From: Frigoribacterium sp. VKM Ac-2836
GTDB lineage: Bacteria; Actinomycetota; Actinomycetes; Actinomycetales; Microbacteriaceae
Direction: 5' to 3'
Length of the DNA stretch: 64,000 nt
Assembly (NCBI RefSeq): GCF_013248995.1
Contig: NZ_JABRPK010000001.1
Location: forward strand, 806,001 to 870,000
Below the pieces are notes generated by a model. It saw nothing but the letters and a program-made list of their open reading frames with translations, was not told the origin of the DNA and did not search any database. The translations under genes and the position numbers were made by a program. This document shows positions 28,741 to 38,620 of this stretch, piece after piece (within the stretch, counting starts at the first letter, position 1; each line of letters starts with the position of its first letter).

Positions 28741-28757
28741 TCCTCGCGTCGCCCGCC

Positions 28758-28791
28758 ACGGCCGCCCCGCTCGTCCGAGCAGGGCGGCCGT
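28758..28791. terminator. Bidirectional terminator, zwf and GH15 ends
   Basis: A 10-bp ACGGCCGCCC stem plus a 5-bp GCTCG/CGAGC inner stem and a TC loop, between the convergent ends of zwf (28740) and the GH15 gene (28806). Confidence 0.8.
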
Positions 28792-28805
28792 CGTCGTCCG
28801 GTGGC

Positions 28806-30623
<1,818 letters not shown>

Positions 30624-30657
30624 GCGCTCATCAAACCAGCGCACCCCCGGGTCGGGG

Positions 30658-31347
30658 TCAGCGTTGCAGCGTCGGGTCGGGCCAGAGCGTCTCGACCTTC
30701 GGCTTCTGTCGCCGGGTGCGGGCCCAGACGACGAACCCGGCGAGGGTGAATGCGCCGTAGAAGACGTACATGAACGCGGACGCGTAGTAGCCGGCGCTGA
30801 ACAGCAGGGGAGTGCCGACGAGGTCGACCGCCACCCAGATCAACCAGAACTCGACCCAGCCCTTGGCCATGCCGTAGGTGGCGAGGAGCGACCCCGTGAA
30901 GATCCAGGCGTCGGCCCAGACGGGTTCGTAGGACCCCAGGAGGCGGAACAAGGGCGTCAGCAGCGCGGTGCCGCCGACGAGCGCGACGACGATCAGCACC
31001 CGGTTCTTCCATCCCGCCCAGCGGGGCTCGACGGCGACCCCACCGGTGTCACCGGCGTGCTTCCAGCGGTACCAGCCGTAGATCGAGACGACGATGAACA
31101 TCACCTGACGGGCGGCCTGACCGAGCAGGTTCACCTGGTTCGGAGTGTCGAACACCGCGCCCAGGAACACCGTGAACAGCAGCGCGTTGCCCACGATGCC
31201 GATCGGCCAGGCCCAGACCTTGCGCCGCATGCCGCCGAGGGCGCTGAGCAGACCGAAGACGTTTCCGACCACCTCTCGCCAGAGGATCGTCTGGTCGCCG
31301 ATGTGCAACTGGGCGTCGAACAACCACAGCAACGGATTCATCGGCAT
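30658..31347 (-). CDS. pnuC: Nicotinamide riboside transporter PnuC
   Basis: The 229-residue membrane protein has about seven helices with PnuC markers: WAWPIGIVGNALLF near residue 47, the YGWYRWKHAG loop, and WVEFWLIWVAVDLVGTPLLF near 165. PnuC imports nicotinamide riboside by facilitated diffusion for NAD synthesis; no NR kinase (nadR) gene is adjacent. The ATG at 31347 has GAAGAGAG just upstream; an in-frame ATG lies two codons later. It follows the SOS-boxed DUF6504-like gene by 129 bases and could share its transcript. Confidence 0.92.
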   Translation of the reverse strand: MPMNPLLWLFDAQLHIGDQTILWREVVGNVFGLLSALGGMRRKVWAWPIGIVGNALLFTVFLGAVFDTPNQVNLLGQAARQVMFIVVSIYGWYRWKHAGDTGGVAVEPRWAGWKNRVLIVVALVGGTALLTPLFRLLGSYEPVWADAWIFTGSLLATYGMAKGWVEFWLIWVAVDLVGTPLLFSAGYYASAFMYVFYGAFTLAGFVVWARTRRQKPKVETLWPDPTLQR

Positions 31348-31476
31348 GCTCTCTTCGGTCGGGACGGCAGGTGGTACGGGACCACGGCGTCCCCGGGGCG
31401 CAGAGCGCCTGGTGCTGCAACGAGTGTGGCACGAGGGCCATTCCCGAGAGGTCGTCTTCGCACCGGCGTCCCCGGG

Positions 31477-31803
31477 TCAGGCGAACAGCTGCTGCTCGAC
31501 CCCGTCGTCGAACACTCCGAGCAGCAACCAGGAGTCACCCCTGCCGTCGAGCGCCAGGTCGAAGGTGCCGTCGACCCGATGGGCTCCGTCGGTGAGCGGC
31601 ACCGCGTCGACCCGCCAGACGGTCATCTCGAGCAGGTGCGCGCTCGCCCCTCGTGGCGCCCTGGTAGCGGACCGCCACCAGTCGGTGCGTGTGACCCAGA
31701 GCTCGGGTGAGCTGACGACGCCGTACACGACCCCCCGCCACTCGAAGCGCAGGGGTGCCCCGTCGGGCGTCGTCTCGACCGGGACCTTCTCGTCCACCCT
31801 CAT
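31477..31803 (-). CDS. SOS-boxed small protein, DUF6504-like
   Basis: The 108-residue beta-rich protein (RFEWRGVVYGVVSSPELWVTRTDWW; FDLALDGRGDSWLLLGVFD) resembles DUF6504, small proteins that in other actinobacteria lie near Y-family or DnaE2 polymerase genes; that recollection is moderate. Here it is about 6 kb from dnaE2 but has its own LexA box 15 bases before the ATG, with GAGAGG as a ribosome site seven bases from it. Together these support a function in the damage response. No catalytic motif is seen. Confidence 0.75.
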   Translation of the reverse strand: MRVDEKVPVETTPDGAPLRFEWRGVVYGVVSSPELWVTRTDWWRSATRAPRGASAHLLEMTVWRVDAVPLTDGAHRVDGTFDLALDGRGDSWLLLGVFDDGVEQQLFA

Positions 31804-31818
31804 CTGCCGACCTCTCGT

Positions 31819-31834
31819 TCGAATATGTGTTCGA
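31819..31834 (-). promoter_or_regulatory. LexA (SOS) box of the DUF6504-like gene
   Basis: TCGAATATGTGTTCGA matches the SOS consensus at all but one half-site base (TCGAAT instead of TCGAAC). It ends 15 bases before the ATG at 31803, a position where LexA would cover the promoter. Confidence 0.82.
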
Positions 31835-31923
31835 ACGGAGTCTACGAATTCCTACCGACATCGGCCATCCCGGTTCCGCCCAGGGCCCTGGTCCGACTGC
31901 CGCGCGCCGTGTCGCTCGCGACC

Positions 31924-33207
31924 TCACCAGCCGGGCAGCGCCTCCTCGACGTGGGTGACCGCCTCGCGGGGCAGGCCGGCCTCGTCCGCGAACGACCGCC
32001 ACCTCAGCACGGCGTCACGCACCTCGTCGACGATGCCCGACGCGTCCCGCACCAGGAAGCGATCGGCGAGGCGCATCACGTCGGCCCGTGAGACGTCGCG
32101 GAAGACACCGTCCACCCCCATGAGGTGCTGGTACGTCCACCGCCCGGTCGGATTGTGGGCGAACGTCACGTCGTACGCAGGGGACAGCCCCCACGAGGCC
32201 TCGGGCCCCGCGAGCAAGAAGGACGAGTTCTTCGTGTGGTCGTCGTTGTTCGCCGCCAGCACGTTGAAGACCATCCGGCGGAACGCCTGTGCCAGTGCCT
32301 CGTCGCCCGCCCCCAGTCGACGGATCACGTCGAACGACTGCCCGTAGTCGTGTGCCTGTCGCTGCCGGAAGTCGAGGTGCGCCGCCCCGCACAGCGTCAG
32401 GACGTGGGCCTTGCCCCCGGCCCGACGGTCGAACCGGCGCGTCATGAAGTGCGACCGCCCGTTCTCGTCGAGCAACCGGCACTCGGCCATGTCGATGCCC
32501 GCCGCCCCCGCCATCAGAGAATACGCGTACTCGACCCGACCGGCGAGGCCGCCCGAACCCAACTCGGAGTCCGGGCCCAACCCGTCCAGCTTGATCAACC
32601 AGTGCTCGAACCCGTCCGGCGCCGCCAGCTGACCCGACCGGATCTCGCCCGTCGCGCGGTTCCACGCCACCACCGCCTTGGCCCGAGCCCCACCCGCCGA
32701 CGTCCCCACCTGGATCAACGACCGGATCGCCGACTCGGCCTCACGGTCGTCGCTGAAGCTCGCGTCCAGGACGCTGCGTGCCCCCTCGACCAGCGCGCTC
32801 AGCTCGAGCGCGCTCGTCGTCCGCTGACGCGGACCCCGAGACGGCCGGAACTCCAATGCCCCCATGGCCCGGTCCGCCATGTACGCCAACCGGTCCAAGG
32901 GGCTCACCTGCTGCCGTGACACCCCCTGGCGCACCAACCAGGCGTCGATCACCGCGTTGCCGAAGTCGTCCGGCATCGCGTCCGCCAACATCGCGGGCAG
33001 TCGGTGGAACGTCGCTTCGGGCAGCTGGGGGAAGACATGCCGCCGGGTGCGGATCGGCATCGTCAGAGGCGCCAGCTCGATGCCTCGTGCCACCCAGTCC
33101 GGGTAGTACTCGAAGACGTACGCCCCGAGACCCGGGTCGAGTGCCACGGCGCCCACCCGCAGGCCCCACGCCGTCACCTCGACCGCACGGACCGGAACCC
33201 AGCTCAC
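31924..33207 (-). CDS. hipA: HipA-family serine/threonine kinase toxin
   Basis: The 427-residue HipA-like kinase shows the fold-specific motifs: GTSAGGARAKAVVAW (the P-loop-like Gly-rich segment), HWLIKLDG, HFMTRRFDR, the catalytic loop NNDDHTKNSSFLL and LSPAYDVTF. E. coli HipA phosphorylates glutamyl-tRNA synthetase and induces dormancy; the target here is unknown. Its GTG start overlaps the hipB stop by four bases (GTGA), giving coupled antitoxin-toxin translation. All kinase motifs appear intact, so it is probably active. Confidence 0.93.
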   Translation of the reverse strand: MSWVPVRAVEVTAWGLRVGAVALDPGLGAYVFEYYPDWVARGIELAPLTMPIRTRRHVFPQLPEATFHRLPAMLADAMPDDFGNAVIDAWLVRQGVSRQQVSPLDRLAYMADRAMGALEFRPSRGPRQRTTSALELSALVEGARSVLDASFSDDREAESAIRSLIQVGTSAGGARAKAVVAWNRATGEIRSGQLAAPDGFEHWLIKLDGLGPDSELGSGGLAGRVEYAYSLMAGAAGIDMAECRLLDENGRSHFMTRRFDRRAGGKAHVLTLCGAAHLDFRQRQAHDYGQSFDVIRRLGAGDEALAQAFRRMVFNVLAANNDDHTKNSSFLLAGPEASWGLSPAYDVTFAHNPTGRWTYQHLMGVDGVFRDVSRADVMRLADRFLVRDASGIVDEVRDAVLRWRSFADEAGLPREAVTHVEEALPGW

Positions 33208-33566
33208 GAACCCCCTCCCGACGATCGCCCGCCCCGGGGCCGATAGACCCGGCGGCGCGGTTCGTCCGCCGACGACCTCAGCACGTCGAGCGGACTGACG
33301 GCGCTCGCCGGAGCGATGTTGCCGAGTGCGTCGTCGGCGCCCAGTGCTCGCAGGACGCGAACGAGTGTGCGCAGGGTGCTGCCTCGCCCGGCCTCGAGGG
33401 ACTGCACCGTGCTCGGGGACAGATCGGCACGTCGAGCGAGTTCGAGCTGGTCGAGACCCCGGTCGAGCCTCAGGCGTCGGACCTGATCTCCGACCTGACG
33501 TTCTCGGGCGTCGGTCGAGAGGGGGGAGGCCGCTTTCTCGAATGGGTTCTGCTCATCGCTGACCAC
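33204..33566 (-). CDS. hipB: HipB-like XRE-family antitoxin
   Basis: The 120-residue protein has a Cro/C1 helix-turn-helix (VRRLRLDRGLDQLELARRADLSPSTVQSLEAG, about 28-59) and a basic tail. As HipA's partner it should neutralise the kinase and repress the operon. I place the start at GTG 33566 because GGAG lies four bases upstream. A longer frame begins at ATG 33608, but the -10 TATATT (33591-33596) lies inside that extension, so the longer protein would start upstream of its own promoter. Confidence 0.85.
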   Translation of the reverse strand: MVSDEQNPFEKAASPLSTDARERQVGDQVRRLRLDRGLDQLELARRADLSPSTVQSLEAGRGSTLRTLVRVLRALGADDALGNIAPASAVSPLDVLRSSADEPRRRVYRPRGGRSSGGGS

Positions 33567-33580
33567 GGTGCTCCAATCGC

Positions 33581-33630
33581 GGGATAATCCAATATAGCAC
33601 CGCTTCATGCCCTCAAAGCATGATTATCCC
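33581..33630 (-). promoter_or_regulatory. hipBA promoter with inverted-repeat operators
   Basis: GGGATAATC (33581-33589) and its exact inverted copy GATTATCCC (33622-33630) flank a minus-strand promoter: -10 TATATT at 33591-33596 and a weak CTTTGA-like -35. The half-sites recall the TATCC/GGATA arms of the E. coli HipB operator. Two sites either side of the promoter fit autorepression by HipB/HipA with DNA looping or cooperative binding. Confidence 0.65.
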
Positions 33631-33662
33631 ACTATTGCAGAGTGGCTTCAGTCAACCGACGG

Positions 33663-34703
33663 TCAGTCGATCACGCCGTTGTCACGGAGTTGTTCCCACA
33701 GACCGGCACCGTCGGGCGCCGACACCCAGGCGACGTCGCTCGCACCTGCGTGCTCCGAGCGGGACCGGCCACCGGCCAACACGGCCTCGCTGGGCGACAA
33801 CTGGCGGATGGCCACGGCCGCGACGTTCTCGGGATGGTCATGGAGGAACGTCCGGTACAGCTCTTCGTCGTGCTGCCCGTCGTCGCCGACGAGGAGCCAT
33901 CTGAGCTCGGGGAACTCGTCGGCAAGGCGGCGCAGGGACTCTTGTTTGTGCAGTCGTCCGCTGCGGAAGATCCGGTCGTGGGTGGGGCCCCAGTCGGTCA
34001 ACAGAAGCGCGCCGCTCGGGTAGAGGTTCCGCGACAGGAACCGCGACAACGTCGGTGCCACGTTCCAGGCTCCCGTCGACAGATAGATGACCGGGCACCC
34101 GGGGTTCGCCGCGTTCAGGCGCTCGTACAGCACGGCCATCCCGGGCACCGGCCGCCGGGCGTGCTCGTTGAGCACGAAGGTGTTCCATGCGGCGAGAAGC
34201 GGTCGGGGCAGCGAGGTGACCATCACGGTGTCGTCGATGTCCGAGACGATGCCGAACCGCGCGTCCGGGTCGATCACGAAGATGGGGGCCTCGACCGGCG
34301 TCGACCCTTCGGTGGTCAGGGTCGCGACGTGCCAACCGGGTTCGAGGTCGACGGCGATGCGTGCGTCCAACACGCCACCGCGGTCCGTCTGGACGCGCTG
34401 GACACGACCGCCGAGAGAGATCTCGACCAGCGCCTTCTCGACGGGCACGCTCGTGAAGCTGCGCCACCCCCGCACGTTGAGACGGTCGACGCCCGACAGT
34501 GTGCCCGTCCGAGTGAGCAGGACGCGCGACAACACCCGGGCCCACCCGGGGCCGCCGTAGCCGCTGTACGGAACGACCGTGGGCAGCAGGCCGCGGCGTC
34601 GGGCTCGCTTCTCGCGGAAGCGGTGGACCGCGTTCTCGATGCGAGCCGCCCGGTGCAGGAAGGGCTCGACGGCGGCGGGCGGTGCCTTGCGGGTGTCGGG
34701 CAT
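33663..34703 (-). CDS. App1-family phosphatase-like protein (DUF2183)
   Basis: The 346-residue protein has the HAD-like App1 (DUF2183) catalytic motif SDIDDTVMVTS (around residue 149), then VIYLSTGAWN, LLTDWGPT and LLVGDDGQHDEELY in the expected order. Yeast App1 is a phosphatidate phosphatase; bacterial relatives are largely uncharacterised. No membrane helix. It follows the SRAP gene by 38 bases on the same strand, so the two are likely an operon. ATG 34703 precedes the first family-like residues. Confidence 0.88.
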   Translation of the reverse strand: MPDTRKAPPAAVEPFLHRAARIENAVHRFREKRARRRGLLPTVVPYSGYGGPGWARVLSRVLLTRTGTLSGVDRLNVRGWRSFTSVPVEKALVEISLGGRVQRVQTDRGGVLDARIAVDLEPGWHVATLTTEGSTPVEAPIFVIDPDARFGIVSDIDDTVMVTSLPRPLLAAWNTFVLNEHARRPVPGMAVLYERLNAANPGCPVIYLSTGAWNVAPTLSRFLSRNLYPSGALLLTDWGPTHDRIFRSGRLHKQESLRRLADEFPELRWLLVGDDGQHDEELYRTFLHDHPENVAAVAIRQLSPSEAVLAGGRSRSEHAGASDVAWVSAPDGAGLWEQLRDNGVID

Positions 34704-34741
34704 CCGATCAGTCTCGCACGGCGCGTCGTCGAGCGGGTGGG

Positions 34742-35470
34742 TCAGCTCGCCGGGGCGAGCAGGCCGGGGTGGTCGACCGACGACGAACCGACCTCGGGGC
34801 CGACCTCGTGGTGCTGGAGGCGTTCGGCGATCTCGTCGCTGAGGCCCGCGATGCCCTGCACCAGGTCGTCGTCGCCCTCGGTCTCGGGGTCGAGCCAGTC
34901 GTCCATGACGTCCGTGCCGACGAGCACCGGCATGCGATCGTGCACCTCGGTCACCGGCCCCGAGGAGGCGCGGGTCAACACGGTGGTCGACAGCAACCAC
35001 CGCGACGGGGCGCCGACCTCGGCCGACGGGTCGCGCCACCACTCGTAGAGCGCACCGAACAGGACCACCTCGTCGTCGGGCAGCCGGATCAGGACGGGCC
35101 GCTTCGAGCCGTCGGGCAGGACCTGCCACTCGTACCAGCCCGTGGCCGGCACGAGACCGCGACGCGAGACCACGGCCTCGCGGAACGACGGCTTCTCGGT
35201 GACCGACTCCGACCGCGCGTTGAACAGCGGGGGTCCGGCGTCGGGGCCGGCCGAGCCGCCGGGCACGAGGCCCCAGCGGGCGGCCGCGAGGCGCCGGACC
35301 GGGGGGCCACCCGCGTCCTCTCCTCGCGGTGCGGCGTCGACCAGGAGACTCACCGGCCGAGTCGGAGCGATATTCCAGGAAGGTTCTGGGAGAATATCCC
35401 CTGATACATCGACGTCGAACAGGGCCACCAGGTCGCTCGAGGCGCGTGCCATCACGAATCGTCCGCACAT
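34742..35470 (-). CDS. SRAP domain protein (HMCES/YedK)
   Basis: SRAP proteins form a thiazolidine crosslink with abasic sites in single-stranded DNA and shield them at forks. The 242-residue protein starts MCGRF, so after Met removal Cys2 is the DNA-crosslinking residue. It also has WNIAPT (Asn), FNARSE, GWYEW (Glu) and VHDRMPV (His), the complete active-site set. The start at 35470 is fixed by the need for Cys2; longer upstream frames would bury it. No LexA box was seen upstream. Confidence 0.94.
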   Translation of the reverse strand: MCGRFVMARASSDLVALFDVDVSGDILPEPSWNIAPTRPVSLLVDAAPRGEDAGGPPVRRLAAARWGLVPGGSAGPDAGPPLFNARSESVTEKPSFREAVVSRRGLVPATGWYEWQVLPDGSKRPVLIRLPDDEVVLFGALYEWWRDPSAEVGAPSRWLLSTTVLTRASSGPVTEVHDRMPVLVGTDVMDDWLDPETEGDDDLVQGIAGLSDEIAERLQHHEVGPEVGSSSVDHPGLLAPAS

Positions 35471-35584
35471 GCGTCCCATTCTGGTGGCAGCCGCCGACAT
35501 CCGGTGACCGACACCTCGGTCTCGCTCCGACGTCATCGCACCGTGCCCGACCCCGTCGAGGCATCGCCACGAAACGGAGAAACG

Positions 35585-36232
35585 TTGCTCGTCACCGACG
35601 TCAATGACGCACTGCCCGGGGGTTCACCGCTGCTCAGGAACGAGCCCGTCCAGGCTCGTAGTTCCGCGCGGCTCACCGGGCTGCTGGACGCGGCCGCGGC
35701 CATCATCGACGAGATCGGCTACGAGCGTCTGACGACGGCCATGGTCGCCGAGCGGGCGGGGGCCTCGATCGGCACCGTCTACCGCTATTTCCCCGATCGC
35801 ATCGCCGTCGTGGACGCCCTCGCCCTGCGTTCGGTCCAGCGGCTGACCGTCCGGGTCGGCGAGGCGGTGTCTGATGACGCCGTCAGCGACTGGCGTCGAG
35901 CAGTCGACCTGTTCGTCGAGGCCAAGACCGAGATGTACCGAGACGAGCCGGGGTTCCGTGCCATCCGCTTCGGCGACGCACCCGACGTCCGCACTCCCGA
36001 GACACGTCAGTACACCAGCCCGTTGGCCGAGCAACTGCTCATGGTCTTCGTCGACCACTGCTCGGTCACGCGCACCGACGAACTCGAGCTGGGTCTGCAG
36101 GTGGCGGTCGAGATCGCGAACGCCCTCCTGGCCCGCGCCTTCATCGACGACGCCGAGGGCGACGACCGTTTCGTCGGCCAGTGCCGCACGGTGCTCACGG
36201 GGTACCTCGAGACCCTCGTCGCCGTGAGCTGA
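35585..36232 (+). CDS. TetR-family regulator
   Basis: The 215-residue protein has a TetR DNA-binding domain (LTTAMVAERAGASIGTVYRYFPDR, about residues 38-62) and a helical ligand domain without recognisable specificity. TTG 35585 is chosen because GGAG (35576-35579) is five bases ahead; an in-frame GTG at 35504 would add 27 residues but has no ribosome site and crowds the SRAP promoter. It precedes the osmoprotectant transporter by 128 bases on the same strand and may regulate it or itself. Confidence 0.85.
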   Translation: MLVTDVNDALPGGSPLLRNEPVQARSSARLTGLLDAAAAIIDEIGYERLTTAMVAERAGASIGTVYRYFPDRIAVVDALALRSVQRLTVRVGEAVSDDAVSDWRRAVDLFVEAKTEMYRDEPGFRAIRFGDAPDVRTPETRQYTSPLAEQLLMVFVDHCSVTRTDELELGLQVAVEIANALLARAFIDDAEGDDRFVGQCRTVLTGYLETLVAVS

Positions 36233-36360
36233 CCTCGCAGGCCGCGCGGCGGCGTGTGGCTCAGGCCTGGACGAGGTCGGTGACACATCGTCGAGATCTG
36301 TGGTTGGGTGAACGCCCTGGCAAGTGTCGATTCGTGCTGCCCACGAGGAATGAGCCACCC

Positions 36361-37197
36361 ATGATCGAGTTCCGTTCCGTGACGAAGCAGTACCCCGACG
36401 GCACCCTGGCGGTGGACGACTTCAGTCTCGTCATCCCGTCCCGGAAGACCACGGTCTTCGTCGGGTCGAGCGGTTGCGGCAAGACGACGATCCTGCGGAT
36501 GATCAACCGGATGGTCGACCCGACGTCCGGCGTGATCGAGATCGACGGCAAGTCGATCGGTGACCTCGAGCCGGTGGGGCTGCGTCGCAGCATCGGCTAC
36601 GTCATGCAGAACTCCGGTCTGCTTCCCCACCGCAAGGTCGTCGACAACATCGCCACGGTCCCCGTGCTCAAGGGCACGTCGAAGAGGGTCGCCCGCGACC
36701 GCGCCCTCGAGCTCATGGACACCGTCGGGCTCGACCGGCATCTCGCCGATCGCTACCCCAGTCAGTTGTCCGGCGGCCAGCAGCAGCGCGTCGGCGTCGC
36801 GCGTGGCCTCGCCGTCGACCCCAACATCCTGCTGATGGACGAGCCGTTCGGTGCCGTCGACCCGCTCGTGCGGTCCGACCTGCAGCAAGAGCTCATCCGC
36901 CTGCAGCGAGAGCTCGACAAGACCGTCGTCTTCGTCACCCACGACATCGACGAAGCCTTCTACCTGGGCGACCAGGTCGTGATCCTCGAGAAGGGCGGCC
37001 ACGTCGCCCAGCAGGGCAGCCCCGCCGAGATCCTCTCGGCCCCCGCGACCGACTTCGTCGCCGAGTTCATCGGTGCCAACCGGGGCAAGCGGGCGTTGCA
37101 CGTCGAGCAGACGCCCACCGGGCAGGTGGTGGTCGACGGTGACGGCCGCACCGCCGGGGTGTTGACCGAATCCGTCCGAGGTGGGCAGACGACGTGA
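36361..37197 (+). CDS. Osmoprotectant ABC transporter ATPase
   Basis: The 278-residue ATP-binding subunit of a glycine betaine/choline/carnitine-type importer (OpuC/ProV group). Walker A GSSGCGKTT (about 38-46), Q-loop MQNSGLLPH, signature LSGGQQQR, Walker B LLMDEP and the H-loop THD are intact. The CBS domains of longer ProV proteins are absent; only a short C-terminal tail follows. The permease gene overlaps it by four bases. The upstream 128 bases hold no convincing -10/-35 pair. Confidence 0.93.
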   Translation: MIEFRSVTKQYPDGTLAVDDFSLVIPSRKTTVFVGSSGCGKTTILRMINRMVDPTSGVIEIDGKSIGDLEPVGLRRSIGYVMQNSGLLPHRKVVDNIATVPVLKGTSKRVARDRALELMDTVGLDRHLADRYPSQLSGGQQQRVGVARGLAVDPNILLMDEPFGAVDPLVRSDLQQELIRLQRELDKTVVFVTHDIDEAFYLGDQVVILEKGGHVAQQGSPAEILSAPATDFVAEFIGANRGKRALHVEQTPTGQVVVDGDGRTAGVLTESVRGGQTT

Positions 37198-37883
37198 ACT
37201 GGATCTGGTCGAACAGCGACTACATCCTCGACAAGACGATCGTGCACCTCGGGCTCAGCGTGCCTCCGGTCGTCCTGGCGTTCGTCATCTCGCTGCCGAT
37301 CGGCTGGGCGGCCAATCGGTACACCCGCTTCCGCGGCATCGTCCTGGCGGTCGCCGGCCTGTTCTACGCCGTCCCGTCCTTCGCCCTCCTCGTCGTGCTG
37401 CCCGGACTCATCGGGTACAGCATCCGTAGCAACACGAACCTCATCATCGGCCTCACCCTGTACGGGGTCGCCTTGATGGTTCGGTCGGTGGCCGACGGCC
37501 TCCAGTCGGTCGAGGCCGACGTGCGTCAGTCCGCCACGGCGATCGGCTACTCGGGGTGGCAGCGTTTCTGGCGCGTCGAGATCCCACTGGCCGGCCCCGT
37601 GCTGCTCGCGGGCCTCCGCGTCGTTCTGGTCAGCACCATCAGTCTGGCCACCGTGGGGGGAATCCTCGGCATCAACGGGCTCGGGCTCCTCTTCAACGAC
37701 GGGCTGCAGCGCGACATCATGGCCGAGATCGTGGCGGGCATCGTCCTCACCATCGTCATGGCGCTGGTCCTCGACGGGCTGCTGGTGCTGCTCGGCAGAG
37801 CACTGATGCCCTGGACGAGGGGTCAGGCGCCGACCAGGCAGGCCACGCCGACAGCGGCTCGTCAGAAGGTCGTGGTGCCGTGA
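37194..37883 (+). CDS. Osmoprotectant ABC transporter permease 1
   Basis: The 229-residue membrane protein has about five helices and the permease-ATPase contact loop (SATAIGYSGWQRFWRVEIPLAGP), matching ProW/OpuCB. Its GTG overlaps the ATPase stop (GTGA) and its TGA overlaps the GTG of the second permease, a tightly coupled operon. A basic C-terminal tail follows the last helix. Confidence 0.93.
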   Translation: MNWIWSNSDYILDKTIVHLGLSVPPVVLAFVISLPIGWAANRYTRFRGIVLAVAGLFYAVPSFALLVVLPGLIGYSIRSNTNLIIGLTLYGVALMVRSVADGLQSVEADVRQSATAIGYSGWQRFWRVEIPLAGPVLLAGLRVVLVSTISLATVGGILGINGLGLLFNDGLQRDIMAEIVAGIVLTIVMALVLDGLLVLLGRALMPWTRGQAPTRQATPTAARQKVVVP

Positions 37884-38620
37884 ACCTCTTCTTCGACGCC
37901 TTCGCCTGGCTCGCCGATCCGACGCACCTCTCCGGGGTCGACGGGGTCCCCGTCCGCCTGGGCGAACACCTCTGGTACACGGTCGTGGCCGTGGCCATCG
38001 CCTCCGTCCTCGCCATCCCCGCGGGTTACCTCATCGGGCACACGGGTCGTGGGCGCACCCTCGCCGTCGCCCTGACCGGTGGAGCCCGGGCGTTGCCGAC
38101 CGTCGGGTTGGTGTTCCTCCTGGCGCTTCTCGTCGGCATCGGCATCACCGCCCCGATGATCGCCTTCGTGGTCCTGGCCATCCCGTCGGTGCTCGCCGGG
38201 GCGTATTCGGGCTTCGAGGCGGTGGACCGCAAGACCATCGACGCCGCACGGGCCGTGGGCATGACCGAATGGCAGATCGTGACCAAGGTCGAGGTGCCGC
38301 TCGGGCTACCCCTGCTGATCGGCGGCATCCGATCGGCCACGCTGCAGGTCGTGGCCACGGCCACCATCGCCACGGTGGTCGGGGCCGGTGGCCTCGGCAC
38401 CTACATCTTCCGAGGCCTTCGATCGAACGACTACACGCAGATGCTGGCCGGGTCGATCGTCGTCATCGCCCTCGCGATCGTCCTCGAGGTCCTCTTCTCG
38501 ATCGTGCAGCGCCTGGTCGTCCCCGCGGGCGTCACGGCCGGGCGCCCCTCCGACACCCGCTCCAAGGCCGTCCGGCCCGGGGCGGTCACGGCAACACCCC
38601 TCACGAAAGGCACACAGTGA
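37880..38620 (+). CDS. Osmoprotectant ABC transporter permease 2
   Basis: The 246-residue second membrane subunit (OpuCD/ProW type) has the coupling loop DAARAVGMTEWQIVTKVEVPLGLPLLIGG near residue 120 and about six helices. GTG start in a four-base overlap with permease 1; its own TGA (38618-38620) overlaps the GTG of the binding protein. The two different permeases argue for a heterodimeric pore. Confidence 0.92.
   Translation: MNLFFDAFAWLADPTHLSGVDGVPVRLGEHLWYTVVAVAIASVLAIPAGYLIGHTGRGRTLAVALTGGARALPTVGLVFLLALLVGIGITAPMIAFVVLAIPSVLAGAYSGFEAVDRKTIDAARAVGMTEWQIVTKVEVPLGLPLLIGGIRSATLQVVATATIATVVGAGGLGTYIFRGLRSNDYTQMLAGSIVVIALAIVLEVLFSIVQRLVVPAGVTAGRPSDTRSKAVRPGAVTATPLTKGTQ

Noticed and set aside
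33567-33608. ATG start for hipB at 33608
   Set aside because: The -10 TATATT and the first operator arm lie downstream of it, and GGAG supports GTG 33566.
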